Below are positions 34,318 to 44,473 of a stretch of DNA of 51,598 bases, piece by piece. The stretch is from an uncultured Acidobacteriia bacterium. GTDB lineage: Bacteria; Acidobacteriota; Terriglobia; Bryobacterales; Bryobacteraceae. The stretch spans positions 1 to 51,598 of the forward strand of contig CAIUOG010000081.1 in the NCBI GenBank assembly GCA_903900705.1, read 5' to 3'. Both the position numbers and the translations under genes were made by a program. The notes below the pieces were generated by a model. The model was not told the origin of the DNA. It did no database searches and worked only from the letters and a program-made list of their open reading frames with translations. Positions within the stretch are counted from its first letter, which is position 1; each line of letters opens with the position of its first letter.

Positions 34318-35586
34318 TCAGAACTCCGTCTTTTTCGCCGAAACGGAATACAGCGCACCGGGCGCATTGCGGGTCTTCAGGAACTCGTCGAGAGACTCGC
34401 CCCGCATTGCAGCGTAGATGTGCAGGTTCGATACTCCCACCACCGCGCCGAGCTTTTCCAGCATGAAAAAAATGACTCCGTAGCGGATGAGCGCCTGCCA
34501 GTCGCGCGCACGCACCATTTCGCGCTCTCTCTCCGTCAGGTTGTGTTCGGCAAACAGCGCTTCCGGTTCGGTAAGGAAGCGGGCCCGATAGTCCGGATCA
34601 ATCAGGCCGTGCAGGAACCGGTTCAGACGGTAACCGCGTACGCTCCGCTCCAGCGTGAAGGGGTAAGTCCCGGCGAGCTTCTCCGCCCCCGCCAGTTGAT
34701 GCGCCGCTGCGCGACGGTACTCTTCCTGTTCAGCGGGACGTGGCGCACCAGCCTCATTTTCGTAAATCACGGTGGTGAGACCGGTCATGGTGGGCAGGTA
34801 GTAGGTCTGATGGATCTTCTTCACGGTGGCGGAAAGCGCCCCGCGCGCCACCAGCCACATGATCACTTCCGCGCCCTCCACGCCACCCGCCGTCGCATAT
34901 TCCGCGTGCGTCATCTCGGTCAGGCTGACCGGATCCTTTTCGATCCGTTCGAGGAATTCGAGGTCCCACTCCGTGTTGTTGAAGCCCGCCCGCTCGCCGT
35001 GCACCTGATGGGAGAGACCGCCTGTAGCGACCAGCACCACTTTCAGGTCTTCGGGATAGCTTTCAATGGCGCGACGCAGCGCCTGCCCCAGCCGAAAGCA
35101 GCGGCGTGCCGTGGGAATGGGGAACTGCAGCACGCCCACCTGCAGCGGCACAATCGCGCCGGGCCATGCGGGCTCATGCGGCCAAAGCATCGACAAGGGG
35201 GAGAAACAACCGTGATCCAGTGGTTTGTTCTGGAAATACGCGAGATCGAACTCCTCGGCGGCGAGCCCCGTGGCGATGTGTTGCGCGAGCGCCGGATGGC
35301 CGGGAACGGGAGGCAGATCACGGACGCCGCCACCCTCATCGGCCACTTCCCACCACTCTCCCACTCCGAGCGTGAAACTGGAGTAGTGATCGAAAAAGAA
35401 CGACGTGACGTGGTCGTTATAAACCACCAGCAGCACGTCCGGACGCTTCTCCTCCAGCCAGGCGCGTACCGGGGCATAGGCTTCGAAGATCGGCTTCCAG
35501 ACAGGATCGTCCTGCTTCTGCCGGTCGAGCGCAAAACCAATAGTGGGGGAATGTGAGGTGGCGATCGCGCCAAGAATCACCGCCAT
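34318..35586 (-). CDS. Gallate dioxygenase-like extradiol (LigB/LigA fused) enzyme
   Basis: A 422-residue type II extradiol dioxygenase in which the LigB catalytic part (about 1-280) is fused to a LigA-like part (about 300-410; FLHGLIDPDYRARFL and ALIRYGVIFFMLEKLGA). This fusion and length match gallate dioxygenase (GalA/DesB). The iron ligands are H12 (ATSHSP), H59 (YNDHVTSFF) and Glu near 240 (GGVEGAE), with the catalytic His H193 (GGLSH). It would open the ring of gallate (or protocatechuate) to give 4-oxalomesaconate. The start codon directly abuts the stop of the tannase gene (TGAATG), so release of gallate and ring opening are coupled. The absence of a signal peptide places it in the cytosol. 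Confidence 0.85.
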   Translation of the reverse strand: MAVILGAIATSHSPTIGFALDRQKQDDPVWKPIFEAYAPVRAWLEEKRPDVLLVVYNDHVTSFFFDHYSSFTLGVGEWWEVADEGGGVRDLPPVPGHPALAQHIATGLAAEEFDLAYFQNKPLDHGCFSPLSMLWPHEPAWPGAIVPLQVGVLQFPIPTARRCFRLGQALRRAIESYPEDLKVVLVATGGLSHQVHGERAGFNNTEWDLEFLERIEKDPVSLTEMTHAEYATAGGVEGAEVIMWLVARGALSATVKKIHQTYYLPTMTGLTTVIYENEAGAPRPAEQEEYRRAAAHQLAGAEKLAGTYPFTLERSVRGYRLNRFLHGLIDPDYRARFLTEPEALFAEHNLTEREREMVRARDWQALIRYGVIFFMLEKLGAVVGVSNLHIYAAMRGESLDEFLKTRNAPGALYSVSAKKTEF

Positions 35587-37266
35587 TCAGCGTGCCTTGT
35601 CCGAGCAGGCCATCGCGGAGCCATTCCACTCACACCACTGCTCATAGCCCGGCGTGTAGAACGGCGCGCCACGCCAGTTCAGCGCCGCGGGTGCGAGCGG
35701 TGGCCCCGGTGCGCCGGTGTAGCTGTCGGCCGAATCCGGATCGCCGGTGCCTTTGTAGCGCGCCACCTTCGGGTAGGCGTAAACCGGCCGGGTGACCGGA
35801 CTGTTCGCTTTGCGGGCGATGATGGAATCGGGCGCGGTACCCGATTCCACCCAGTTCATCAGAATATTCGTCAGCTGGAAATCAAACGGGCCCTCGCCTC
35901 CATTGCAGTGGTAGCCGCCCGGGAAAAGAAACAGGCGGGAGAAGCCCGCAACCTTCGTGGCGCCCATGGTCTTCCGCATGGCGTCCATGTAAGCGATGCT
36001 GTTGAGCGGGGAGATATGCGGGTCAGACCAGCCATGCCAGATCAGCAGCTTGCCGCCCGCGGCTTCGAACCGGGAAAGGTTGGGATCGGTGGCATCGTAG
36101 ATACGGTGCCGGGGCTTCACGGCGTCAAAGGTGGCCGCATCGAACTGAAAATCGTTCAGGGTCCAGCTGGTCGCAAGAGGATTCGGATAAGCCATATACC
36201 GCATCGTGCCCAGAGCCATGCCGGCGCTGATGGTCTGCGTGCCGCTGCCGCGGGGCACAAAGACACCCTCCCAGGCGAGTTCCGAACCATATTGCGGACC
36301 ACTGATGACGAACTGTTCGCCTGAGGCGGAGTGCGCGCCGCGATAGATCTCCTTCGCGGCGCTGGCCTGTGCGGGCGTCAGGCAGGTGGCCGCATCCTGG
36401 CCGGGCTTGCAGATGATGGTGGCGGGGTCAAAATGGCAGGCGGGCGGGAACGCCAGAATGCCGTCCTTACGTCCGTCGAGTTCATCGCAGGCCGCGAGAA
36501 CAGCCTGGTGCAGAACGGGCAGTTTATCCGACGTCAGAACCGGCTTACCCTCGGCGGAAGTGTTCACGCGCGCGTTCCAGCCGTGATAGAAGGTGTTCTG
36601 CGTAATGAAGTTCATAGCCGGTGCGCCGGCCGCAATGCCGTCGAAATCCCCGGGGTACCGCTGCGCTTCCATCAGCGCCTCCCGGCCACCGTCTGAGCAG
36701 CCGCTGAAGTAACTGTAGCGCGGCTTGCGCCCGTAATACTTCCGGATCAGTTCCTTCGAAGCGAGCGTGGTGAGGTGAACGCCCCGATAGGCGAAATCCA
36801 TCTGCGCCTGCGGATTTTTCACGGCCCACTCCGGCTCGCCGTTCGCGCCCCCGGTGTTGCTGTGGCCCATGTCCGTGGAGGCGAGCACCACTTCGCCATT
36901 GGTGGCCGGGACACAGCCTTCGGTGCGATTCAGGTTGACGTTGAGATTGCCGCAGAGGCCACCGCAGCCGGTCTGCACAAAGCGCTGGGTCCAGTTGGCC
37001 ACGGGTAACCGCACCTCGAAACGAATCGCGGGCGCGATCACGCCGGTCACTTTGCAATAGGGCTTCGGCCTTCCGTCCTGCACCACGGTGGCGGCTTCTA
37101 TATCCACTTTCGCGCCGACCGCTTCCGACAGTTGCGCGCCCGTCAGCGAAGAGCACTCCACCACAGGCGGCAGCGGCTCCAGCGCAGCCAGCGCGGCGCA
37201 AAGGGGCTGGCCGGCAAGCAGGAACATCATGGAGGGGAACAGGGAAGAAAAACGAAAGCGTGGCAT
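35587..37266 (-). CDS. Tannase / feruloyl esterase family protein
   Basis: A 559-residue secreted esterase with a signal peptide (about 1-25). It carries the family's CS-D-HC signature: nucleophile S191 preceded by C190 (SGCSDGG), D415 (HGWSDPH) and H453 followed by C454 (PGGYHCNGG). The two cysteines form the disulfide that links Ser and His. It releases gallate from tannins or hydroxycinnamates from plant cell walls. Because the next gene encodes a gallate dioxygenase, galloyl esters are the more likely substrate. Further Cys pairs (CGGLC, ACDELDG, PPACHFD) match the calcium-binding lid region. The gene diverges from the enolase-superfamily gene with a 66-base gap. Confidence 0.88.
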   Translation of the reverse strand: MPRFRFSSLFPSMMFLLAGQPLCAALAALEPLPPVVECSSLTGAQLSEAVGAKVDIEAATVVQDGRPKPYCKVTGVIAPAIRFEVRLPVANWTQRFVQTGCGGLCGNLNVNLNRTEGCVPATNGEVVLASTDMGHSNTGGANGEPEWAVKNPQAQMDFAYRGVHLTTLASKELIRKYYGRKPRYSYFSGCSDGGREALMEAQRYPGDFDGIAAGAPAMNFITQNTFYHGWNARVNTSAEGKPVLTSDKLPVLHQAVLAACDELDGRKDGILAFPPACHFDPATIICKPGQDAATCLTPAQASAAKEIYRGAHSASGEQFVISGPQYGSELAWEGVFVPRGSGTQTISAGMALGTMRYMAYPNPLATSWTLNDFQFDAATFDAVKPRHRIYDATDPNLSRFEAAGGKLLIWHGWSDPHISPLNSIAYMDAMRKTMGATKVAGFSRLFLFPGGYHCNGGEGPFDFQLTNILMNWVESGTAPDSIIARKANSPVTRPVYAYPKVARYKGTGDPDSADSYTGAPGPPLAPAALNWRGAPFYTPGYEQWCEWNGSAMACSDKAR

Positions 37267-37332
37267 TCCTGCTTATGATATATCAGTTTCGCGAGACTTT
37301 GGCCGTGCGGAATGATATTGTGGCGCTGAGTC

Positions 37333-38580
37333 ATGAAACCGACACGCAGAGACCTCCTGAGACTGGCCTTTGGCATTCCCGCCGCGCCCTGGCTTGCAAA
37401 TTTTGCGGCCCTGGCCGCGCCCGCGACCGGGATGGTGAAGATTCGATCGATCCGGACGATGGGGCTCGACAACCTGAACGACGGCTGCCTCGTCCGCATC
37501 GATACCGACGCCGGCCTGGTGGGTTATGGAGAGGCGGGTTTGCCCTCCGACGCCGCGCGCGCTCACGTGGAAATGCTGCAGACGGCATTGATCGGGCAGG
37601 ACCCACTTGCCATCGCCCGGCACTTTTACATGATGGCGGCGACGCAGTATTCCTTCATGGCGAACATTCCCACCGTCAGCGGCATTGATATTGCGCTCTG
37701 GGATCTCGCCGGCAAGATCACCGGCTATCCAATCTATAAACTGCTCGGCGGACCGTTCCGCCGGGATATTCCGGTGTATTCGCATGGTGGCCCGGCGAAC
37801 ATGCTCGACAAAGGTGAGTGCAAAGCCTGGGCGGATCAGGTCAAGGCCGCGCCGGAAGCTTTCACCGCCTTCAAGTTCGGGTATGCCGCTGCCGGCGGGG
37901 GCCGGGGCGGCGGCCGACCGAACGGCGCCTATGTCCCCACGCTGGATGGCGCGGACTTCCGCAGGGCAGCGAAGGAATATGCGAATCTGCGCGAGGCGCT
38001 CGGTGACAATATCGACATCGCCATGCACTGCACCGGGCAATTCGATACGCGCAGTTCCATCGGGCTGTGCAAGGCGATTGAACCGGTGGATCCACTGTGG
38101 ATCGAAGACCCTCTCACGGTTCATTATTCCGAGGCCTGGCTCGAACTGAAGCGCTCCACGCGCGTGCCTCTGCTGGCGGGCGAAAAGGTGGAAATGGTGG
38201 AGGGTTTCCGCCCCTATCTGGATCACCAGGTCCTCGACATGATTCATCCGGATGTGGCTTACTCCGGCGGCATCACCGGCTGCCGTCAGATTGCCGACTA
38301 CGCCGCGCTGACGCGCACCCCGGTCGGCCTGCACAGCGGCCCCTGTTCGATGATCCGCTTCTACGCCTCCATGCACCTGGGCGCGGCGACGCAGAACTTC
38401 TTCAAAGTGGAGAATGCGCTGGGCGCGTTCCGGGGCTTCAAGGAAAAGATGGTGCAGGGCAAAGAGCCCGCCGTTCGGAAGAGTGTTTTTCCTGTTCCCG
38501 AAGGCGCGGGGCTGGGCCTCGAACTCAATGAAGACTGGCTGCGCGCACACGTCGCCAAAGACGACAAATGGTGGGCGTGA
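37333..38580 (+). CDS. Tat-exported enolase-superfamily (mandelate racemase/muconate lactonizing) protein with altered metal site
   Basis: A 415-residue member of the mandelate racemase-like branch. A twin-arginine signal (KPTRRDLLRLAFG) is followed by the capping domain (about 35-140, SGIDIALWDLAGKITGYPIYKLLGG) and the barrel. Two of the three usual metal ligands are visible (E258 in WIEDP, E284 in AGEKV). The first position, normally Asp in a DxHGRFD-type segment, is His (H232 in MHCTGQFD), and the second base Lys of a KxK motif is missing (FKFGY). A Gly/Arg-rich loop (GGGRGGGRPNG) interrupts the barrel near 188-198. A sugar-acid dehydratase-like function is possible but the chemistry may differ. 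The stop lies one base from the convergent DUF1501 gene. Confidence 0.82.
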   Translation: MKPTRRDLLRLAFGIPAAPWLANFAALAAPATGMVKIRSIRTMGLDNLNDGCLVRIDTDAGLVGYGEAGLPSDAARAHVEMLQTALIGQDPLAIARHFYMMAATQYSFMANIPTVSGIDIALWDLAGKITGYPIYKLLGGPFRRDIPVYSHGGPANMLDKGECKAWADQVKAAPEAFTAFKFGYAAAGGGRGGGRPNGAYVPTLDGADFRRAAKEYANLREALGDNIDIAMHCTGQFDTRSSIGLCKAIEPVDPLWIEDPLTVHYSEAWLELKRSTRVPLLAGEKVEMVEGFRPYLDHQVLDMIHPDVAYSGGITGCRQIADYAALTRTPVGLHSGPCSMIRFYASMHLGAATQNFFKVENALGAFRGFKEKMVQGKEPAVRKSVFPVPEGAGLGLELNEDWLRAHVAKDDKWWA

Positions 38581-38581
38581 T

Positions 38582-40021
38582 TTAAGCCAGAATCCCTTTG
38601 ACCACGCTGCCCGCCACGTCCGTCAGGCGGAAATTGCGCCCCTGGAATTTGTACGTCAGCCGGGTATGGTCGATGCCCAGAAGGTGCAGCATGGTGGCAT
38701 GCAGATCATGCACGTGAACCGGGTCTTTGACGATGTTATAGCAGTAGTCGTCTGTCTCACCGTACGAGATGCCAGGCCGGATGCCGCCGCCCGCCAGAAG
38801 CATCGTGAAACAGCGGGGGTGGTGGTCCCTCCCGTAGTTATCGGGAGTGAGCTTGCCCTGGCAGTAGACGGTGCGGCCGAATTCCCCGCCCCAGACTACA
38901 AGGGTGTCGTCGAGTAAGCCACGTTCGGAGAGATCCTGAATCAGCGCGGCCGAAGCCTGATCGGTATCCTGGCATTGCCCGGGCAATTGCTTCGGCAGGA
39001 AGTTGTGTTGGTCCCAGCCGCGGTGGAATAGTTGCACGAAGCGCACGCCGCGCTCCGAAAGACGGCGGGCAAGAAGGCAATTGGCCGCGAAGGTGCCGGG
39101 TTTGCGCGCATCCGGACCATAAAGTTCGAAGGTACGTTCCGGCTCCTTTGACAGGTCGGTCAGTTCGGGTACCGACATCTGCATCTTGTAAGCCATTTCG
39201 TACTGCGCGATGCGGGTGGCGATTTCGGGATCGCCATAATCTTCGAGTTGCACCTGGTTGAGGCGGCTCAGGTCGTCGATAAAACGGCGGCGGTCGTCGC
39301 GGCTGAAGCCGGCGGGATCGGAGAGGAAAAGCACGGGATCGCCCTGCCCCCGGAACTTGACGCCCTGGTACTTCGAAGGCAGAAAGCCGCTGCCCCACTG
39401 GCGGTCGGCAAGTGGCTGATCATTGGGATTACCAGTGCCCTGGGAAATCATGACGACGAATGCGGGCAGGTTCTGGTTCTCGCTGCCGAGCCCATAGGAC
39501 AGCCACGCACCGATGGAAGGCCGCCCCGCCAGTTGAAACCCACTCTGAAAGAAGGTGACCGCCGGATCGTGATTAATCTGCTCCGTGAACATAGACTTCA
39601 CGAAACACAGCTTGTCGGATACCTTCGCCAGGTGCGGCATCAGACTGCTCACCCAGGCGCCCGACTGACCGTGCTGCCGGAAATCATAAATCGACGGCGC
39701 AATCGGAAAGCTGTTCTGGGCGGCCGTCATGCCGGTGAGACGCTGACCCATGCGGATGGAATCCGGCAGTTCGGTCTTTTCGAGCTTCTTCAGGGCGGGC
39801 TTGTAGTCGAAGAGATCCATCTGCGACGGACCGCCCGATTGAAACAGGAAGATGACGCGCTTCGCTTTGGCGGCGAAGTGGGGCAGTCCTGGCAGAGCGC
39901 TGTTGGCGGCTGCTTCGGAAGGGGCAGCCAACGCAAGGTCACGGGAGAGCAGACTCGCGAGGCCCGCCATGCACAGGCCCGCGCTTGCTTTCGAGAAGAA
40001 ATACCGCCGGGTCAGATCCAT
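38582..40021 (-). CDS. DUF1501 (sulfatase-fold) Tat-exported protein
   Basis: A 479-residue protein of the DUF1501 family, with an alkaline phosphatase/sulfatase-like fold. The Tat signal is [20 protein letters not shown]. Family features include [49 protein letters not shown], and [18 protein letters not shown], where the metal-binding His/Asp cluster sits. In Planctomycetes and Acidobacteria it almost always follows a DUF1549/DUF1553 cytochrome-like gene, as it does here (2-base gap), so the two probably work together in the periplasm on a shared polysaccharide or sulfated substrate. Biochemical function is unproven. Confidence 0.88.
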   Translation of the reverse strand: MDLTRRYFFSKASAGLCMAGLASLLSRDLALAAPSEAAANSALPGLPHFAAKAKRVIFLFQSGGPSQMDLFDYKPALKKLEKTELPDSIRMGQRLTGMTAAQNSFPIAPSIYDFRQHGQSGAWVSSLMPHLAKVSDKLCFVKSMFTEQINHDPAVTFFQSGFQLAGRPSIGAWLSYGLGSENQNLPAFVVMISQGTGNPNDQPLADRQWGSGFLPSKYQGVKFRGQGDPVLFLSDPAGFSRDDRRRFIDDLSRLNQVQLEDYGDPEIATRIAQYEMAYKMQMSVPELTDLSKEPERTFELYGPDARKPGTFAANCLLARRLSERGVRFVQLFHRGWDQHNFLPKQLPGQCQDTDQASAALIQDLSERGLLDDTLVVWGGEFGRTVYCQGKLTPDNYGRDHHPRCFTMLLAGGGIRPGISYGETDDYCYNIVKDPVHVHDLHATMLHLLGIDHTRLTYKFQGRNFRLTDVAGSVVKGILA

Positions 40022-40023
40022 CG

Positions 40024-43000
40024 CTATTCCTTTGTCACCGCCTCATCCAGATTCAGGATCATGCTGGCCACAGCGGCCCAGGCCGCTGTTTCCGACGGTG
40101 CTTCCGAAAGGGCTCCGGCGGCCCCCACATACCTCGTGGCGGCGGCGGGGTCGCCCTGGTATCGATCCAGGTAATAGCGATACCCGGCCAGCAGAATCCC
40201 GGCCTCCTTCGGCTTCGGCTGCCGCGCAAGAACCAGCTCGAAAGCGCGGGCGATGCGCTCGGCGGGGTCCGGCCCGGCTTCCCGCGCCACGCGGGCCGCA
40301 AGGGCGCGGGCGGCCTCCAGATAAATTGCGTCGTTCATCAGATCAAGCGATTGCAACGGCGTGTTGGTGCGCGGTTCCCGCACCACGCAGGCCTCACGAT
40401 TGGCCGCGTCGAAGTTCGTCATCATGGGGGGCGGCGCGGTGCGTTTCCAGAAGGTATACAGGCTGCGGCGATGGAGGCCGTCACCGGTGTCGGGCTGATA
40501 ATCCTTGCCGCCGGCAAGCTCTTTCCACAGGCCTTCCGGCTGCCACGGCTTGACCGATGGCCCGCCGATCTTCTCCACCAGCAGACCGGACACGGCCAGC
40601 GCCTGATCGCGAATCATGTCGGCCGAAAGACGCACGCGCGATCCCCTCGCCAGAAGGCGGTTCTCCGGATCTTTCGCCAGCAGTTCCGGCGTGACCCTGG
40701 ATGACTGCCGGTACGTCGCGCTGGTCACGATGGTGGTGAGCAGTTTCTTCGTATCCCAACCGCCGCGGATATATTCGGCGGCAAGCCAGTCCAGCAGTTC
40801 CGCGTTGGCGGGCGGGTCGCCCTGGGAGCCGAAATCCTCCACCGTTTTTACCAGGCCGACGCCGAACAACATCTGCCAGAAGCGGTTCACGGCGACGCGC
40901 GCGGTCAACGGATTCGAGGGATCCACCAGCCACTTCGCCAGCCCCAGCCGGTTCGCCGGAACGCCGGGCGGCAAGGGCGGAAGCACGGCGGGTGTACCGG
41001 GCGTGACCTTCTCGCCCGGCCGGTCATAAGACCCTCGGATCAGAACGTGGCTCTCGCGCGGCGTGGTGTCTTCGCGCATCACCATCACCGTGGGGAAGCT
41101 GTCCACCATACGAACACGTTCATCGCGAAGATCCAGCATGCGGGCATACGCGTCACGCAGGTCCCGCGGACCAAACGTTTCGAGCCATGCGCGGCGGGAG
41201 CGCTCCGCCGGGTCCTTGTCCGCCAGCAGCCGGATCTCACTTTGCGGCAGCGAGGCGCCGTAGATATCGATGCGAGAGAGCAGGCCGTTAAAGCGCGAGC
41301 CCAGTCCCCCGCCTATACGCAAAGGCTCTTTGACATCGAAATTCTGATTGAGGTCGTCCAGTTCGGTCTTTACGCTGAGAGGCTCACCATCGAGCCACAA
41401 ACGGATACCGTCCGCCACGCGCGACCCATCGTAGGAAACCGCCACGTGCGACCAGCGATCCAGCGGAATGGTGGCATTGCTGACAACACGCGCGCCGTCA
41501 TCCAGCCACCTCTGGATAAAGCTCACCTGAAGGTGTCCATCCTTCAGCACCACCGCCCAGCCCTGGCCCTGTGGATCGTCAAAGGCTCGCGTCACAATGG
41601 CGCCGTCGGGGCTCTTCGGATTCACCCAGGCGGAAATCGTGAACGAATCGTAGAAACCAAAATTCGCGGCGTCGCCTACCTCCACAAACCGCTTGCCGTC
41701 GAAGCCTGCCGCGCGACTTTCGAAGGCCGCCGGACCGTCCTTCCAGGACGGCTCTTTGCCAATCTGCGTCTTCGCATCGAAGAGCGGATTGTTGACCATC
41801 AGGTCTTCGTACCGAACCGAATGGGCGGGGTTGGCGCGCAGGTCGCCTTTCAGGTCGGCCGCGAGAGGCAAATGAATATTGCGGTAGCGGAGCGGAGACC
41901 AGTCCGCCGTGTTCGCCGGCAACGAAGGCGTAACCCGCAACTTCGCGAAAGCGGACTCGGCCTGTGCGATTTTCTGATCGAGCGCCGCAAGCTTCGCCTG
42001 CTGCTCCGCGGTGGGCGCCGGAATCACCGGTGGCGAATTGCCATACTTGAAGGCCTTCCCGCGCTCCGGCACGTTATTGAAGAAGGCGAACATCTGATAA
42101 AACTCTTTTTGCGTGAAGGGATCGTATTTATGGTTGTGGCAGCGCGCGCAACCGAGGGTCAGGCCCAGGAAGACCGCCGAAGTGGTCTCTACACGATCAA
42201 TCACATATTCCACGGCATATTCTTCCGGAATGATGCCGCCTTCGCCATTGCCCCGGTGATTGCGATTGAAGCCCGTGGCGACAATCTGATCCTGCGTGGC
42301 ATGGGGCAACAGATCACCCGCGATCTGCTCCACCGCGAACTGATCGTAAGGCTTGTTCTGATTGAAGGCGTCGATCACCCAGTCGCGCCACCGCCACATG
42401 AAGCGTTCGCCATCGGTCTGATAGCCGTTGGTATCGGCATAGCGGGCGTTATCCAGCCAGCGCTCGGCCATGCGCTCACCATAACGTGGAGAGGCCAGAA
42501 GACGCGCGACGGCTTTGTCATAAGCCTCCGGCGACGTATCCGCCACGAATGCCGCGAGGTCGGCGGGCGTGGGCGGCAGACCCGTGATGTCCAGTGAGAC
42601 ACGGCGAAGCAGAGTCCGCTGATCCGCTTCGGCCGAAGGTTGCAGCCCCTCGCGTTCAAGGCGCGCCAGAACGAATGCATCCAGCGCGTTGTTGCCCCAT
42701 TTGCCTTGCGTGGCCGGCGGGTCCGGATGCCGCGGAGGAACGAAGGACCAGTGTGTCTGCCACGGCGCGCCTTCGGCTACCCAGCGCGTCACCAGTTCGA
42801 TTTCATGGGGGGTGAGAGCCTGTTTGCCGGCCCACGCGGGGGGCATGCGGGTGTTATCGCTCGCGGTGATGCGCCGCACGATGGCGCTCAGCGCGGGCCG
42901 CGCGCCGGCTTCGGTATCAAGACGCAGACTGGTCTTCCGGGAAGCAACATCGGGGCCATGGCAGGTATAGCAGCGTTCGGAGAGAATGGGCCGGATGTCG

Positions 43001-43095
43001 TGATTGAAGTCGACCGGCGCCGCGAGCCCCCCCGTTGCCGCCGCTGCGAGCAGGGCGAACAGCCTGATGGTATGAGGGGGCGAAACGGCGTTCAC
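40024..43095 (-). CDS. PSD1-type protein: planctomycete cytochrome C, DUF1549, LamG, DUF1553
   Basis: A 1023-residue secreted multidomain protein. The signal peptide (about 1-26) is followed by a planctomycete-type cytochrome domain (about 30-110) with haem motif CYTCH (42-46), DUF1549/PSCyt2 (about 140-350; [20 protein letters not shown] and [20 protein letters not shown]), a concanavalin-like LamG domain (about 465-640; [17 protein letters not shown]), and DUF1553/PSD1 (about 720-980; [20 protein letters not shown] and [20 protein letters not shown]). LamG domains bind carbohydrate, so a glycan-linked redox role is plausible. It pairs with the DUF1501 gene downstream. It diverges from the rhamnonate dehydratase-like gene. 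Confidence 0.9.
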   Translation of the reverse strand: MNAVSPPHTIRLFALLAAAATGGLAAPVDFNHDIRPILSERCYTCHGPDVASRKTSLRLDTEAGARPALSAIVRRITASDNTRMPPAWAGKQALTPHEIELVTRWVAEGAPWQTHWSFVPPRHPDPPATQGKWGNNALDAFVLARLEREGLQPSAEADQRTLLRRVSLDITGLPPTPADLAAFVADTSPEAYDKAVARLLASPRYGERMAERWLDNARYADTNGYQTDGERFMWRWRDWVIDAFNQNKPYDQFAVEQIAGDLLPHATQDQIVATGFNRNHRGNGEGGIIPEEYAVEYVIDRVETTSAVFLGLTLGCARCHNHKYDPFTQKEFYQMFAFFNNVPERGKAFKYGNSPPVIPAPTAEQQAKLAALDQKIAQAESAFAKLRVTPSLPANTADWSPLRYRNIHLPLAADLKGDLRANPAHSVRYEDLMVNNPLFDAKTQIGKEPSWKDGPAAFESRAAGFDGKRFVEVGDAANFGFYDSFTISAWVNPKSPDGAIVTRAFDDPQGQGWAVVLKDGHLQVSFIQRWLDDGARVVSNATIPLDRWSHVAVSYDGSRVADGIRLWLDGEPLSVKTELDDLNQNFDVKEPLRIGGGLGSRFNGLLSRIDIYGASLPQSEIRLLADKDPAERSRRAWLETFGPRDLRDAYARMLDLRDERVRMVDSFPTVMVMREDTTPRESHVLIRGSYDRPGEKVTPGTPAVLPPLPPGVPANRLGLAKWLVDPSNPLTARVAVNRFWQMLFGVGLVKTVEDFGSQGDPPANAELLDWLAAEYIRGGWDTKKLLTTIVTSATYRQSSRVTPELLAKDPENRLLARGSRVRLSADMIRDQALAVSGLLVEKIGGPSVKPWQPEGLWKELAGGKDYQPDTGDGLHRRSLYTFWKRTAPPPMMTNFDAANREACVVREPRTNTPLQSLDLMNDAIYLEAARALAARVAREAGPDPAERIARAFELVLARQPKPKEAGILLAGYRYYLDRYQGDPAAATRYVGAAGALSEAPSETAAWAAVASMILNLDEAVTKE

Positions 43096-43140
43096 GGTTC
43101 CAATAATACTGTAGTCACAACCGGGTATATGATGCGATGC

Positions 43141-44406
43141 ATGGATTGTCCCGGTATGGATCGTCGGTCATTTCTGAAAGCGGGCCCGGTTGCCGCTGCG
43201 GCCCTCACTCCCCTCAGTGCGCAGACGCCGGATTTCGGAAGGAGCAAGCTGAAGATTACGGGCATTCAACTGAAGACCGCCCGCAACCGTCTGGGCGACT
43301 GGAAGTTCAAGCCCGCGCCCGGCGCCTGGAGCACGCAGGATGTGGAGGTCGCCAGCCCCATGTCCATCTATCCCAAATACAAAGCCACGCGCTCGCTCTT
43401 CAACCCCGATGCCGGCAGGCTCGAAGACTTCGAGGTACAAATAGAGACCGATAAGGGAATCACCGGCATCGGTGTCGGCGGACGCGCCGGCGATCTCATC
43501 GTGAAGGAGCATCTGAGCAAACTGCTGATCGGCGAAGACCCGTTCGATGTGGAGAGGCTCTGGGATGTGATGTGGCGTTCCACCATGAGCTACGGCCGCA
43601 AGGGCATCACCAATAACGCCATCAGCGGCGTGGATCTGGCGCTGTGGGACATTATCGGCAAAGCCCTCCAAATGCCTGTCTATAAGCTGCTGGGCGGGCA
43701 GACGAAGGACAGGATTCCCTGCTATTGCACAGGCAACGATATTGAGCAGCACGTGGAATTCGGCTTTAAACGGATCAAAGTCGCAATGCCGCACGGGCCC
43801 GCCGATGGCCTGGCCGGCATGAAGAAGAATGAAGCCCTGGTGATGGCCGCCCGCAAGGCGGCAGGGCCGGAGGGCGACGTGATGTGCGACTGCTGGATGT
43901 CCTGGAACGAGCACTACACGATGGACATGGCGCAGATGCTCGAACCGCATCGTGTCTACTGGCTGGAAGAGGTGCTGCAACCGCATGACTACGCTGGTTT
44001 CGGCAGACTGCGGAAGAGCATCCGGTCCACCCGAATTGCCACCGGCGAACACGAGTATGGCCGGTATGGTTTTCGCGACCTGCTGGAACATGAAGCCGCG
44101 GAAGTCTGGCAGCCGGACGCACGGTGGTGCGGCGGCCTGACGGAACTCAGGAAGATCGGCGCACTGGCGGCGGCTTACGATATTCCGGTGATTCCGCATG
44201 CGGGCGGGCTTTCACCGGAAACAGTGGCCTTCACGGTCTCCACCGTCAATGCGCCGTGGTGTGAGCTGTTTATGCCGCCGCCGGGAGGGCCGAAGGACGT
44301 CTACAAGATGTACGAAGACACCTTCCGGATCACGCGCGGACCCGAGGGAATCTACATGCAGCCGCACGACGCACCCGGACTTGGCTGGGACGTGGCTGCG
44401 CTCTGA
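43141..44406 (+). CDS. L-rhamnonate dehydratase-like enolase-superfamily protein, Tat-exported
   Basis: A protein of about 421 residues with a twin-arginine signal (MDRRSFLKAGPVAAAAL). The body matches the rhamnonate dehydratase branch: FGFKRIKVAMPHGPADGLAG (base Lys region), metal ligands in VMCDCWMSWNE (Asp), YWLEE (Glu) and ATGEHEYGR (Glu), and the catalytic His in IPHAGG. The family dehydrates L-rhamnonate to 2-keto-3-deoxy-rhamnonate, normally in the cytosol; here the signal implies the periplasm. Starts at 43129, 43132, 43141 and 43156 are all in frame and none has a clear ribosome site; 43156 begins right at the Tat motif. Confidence 0.8.
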   Translation: MDCPGMDRRSFLKAGPVAAAALTPLSAQTPDFGRSKLKITGIQLKTARNRLGDWKFKPAPGAWSTQDVEVASPMSIYPKYKATRSLFNPDAGRLEDFEVQIETDKGITGIGVGGRAGDLIVKEHLSKLLIGEDPFDVERLWDVMWRSTMSYGRKGITNNAISGVDLALWDIIGKALQMPVYKLLGGQTKDRIPCYCTGNDIEQHVEFGFKRIKVAMPHGPADGLAGMKKNEALVMAARKAAGPEGDVMCDCWMSWNEHYTMDMAQMLEPHRVYWLEEVLQPHDYAGFGRLRKSIRSTRIATGEHEYGRYGFRDLLEHEAAEVWQPDARWCGGLTELRKIGALAAAYDIPVIPHAGGLSPETVAFTVSTVNAPWCELFMPPPGGPKDVYKMYEDTFRITRGPEGIYMQPHDAPGLGWDVAAL

Positions 44407-44473
44407 GCCGCCGCAATCGCGGCATCCGGAACCGCCTGAGATAGAATCGGGCCTGACTCCCAGGGAGACTTCC

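Noticed and set aside
41047-42597. A 516-codon plus-strand open frame
   Set aside because: Shadow of the DUF1549/DUF1553 gene on the other strand.
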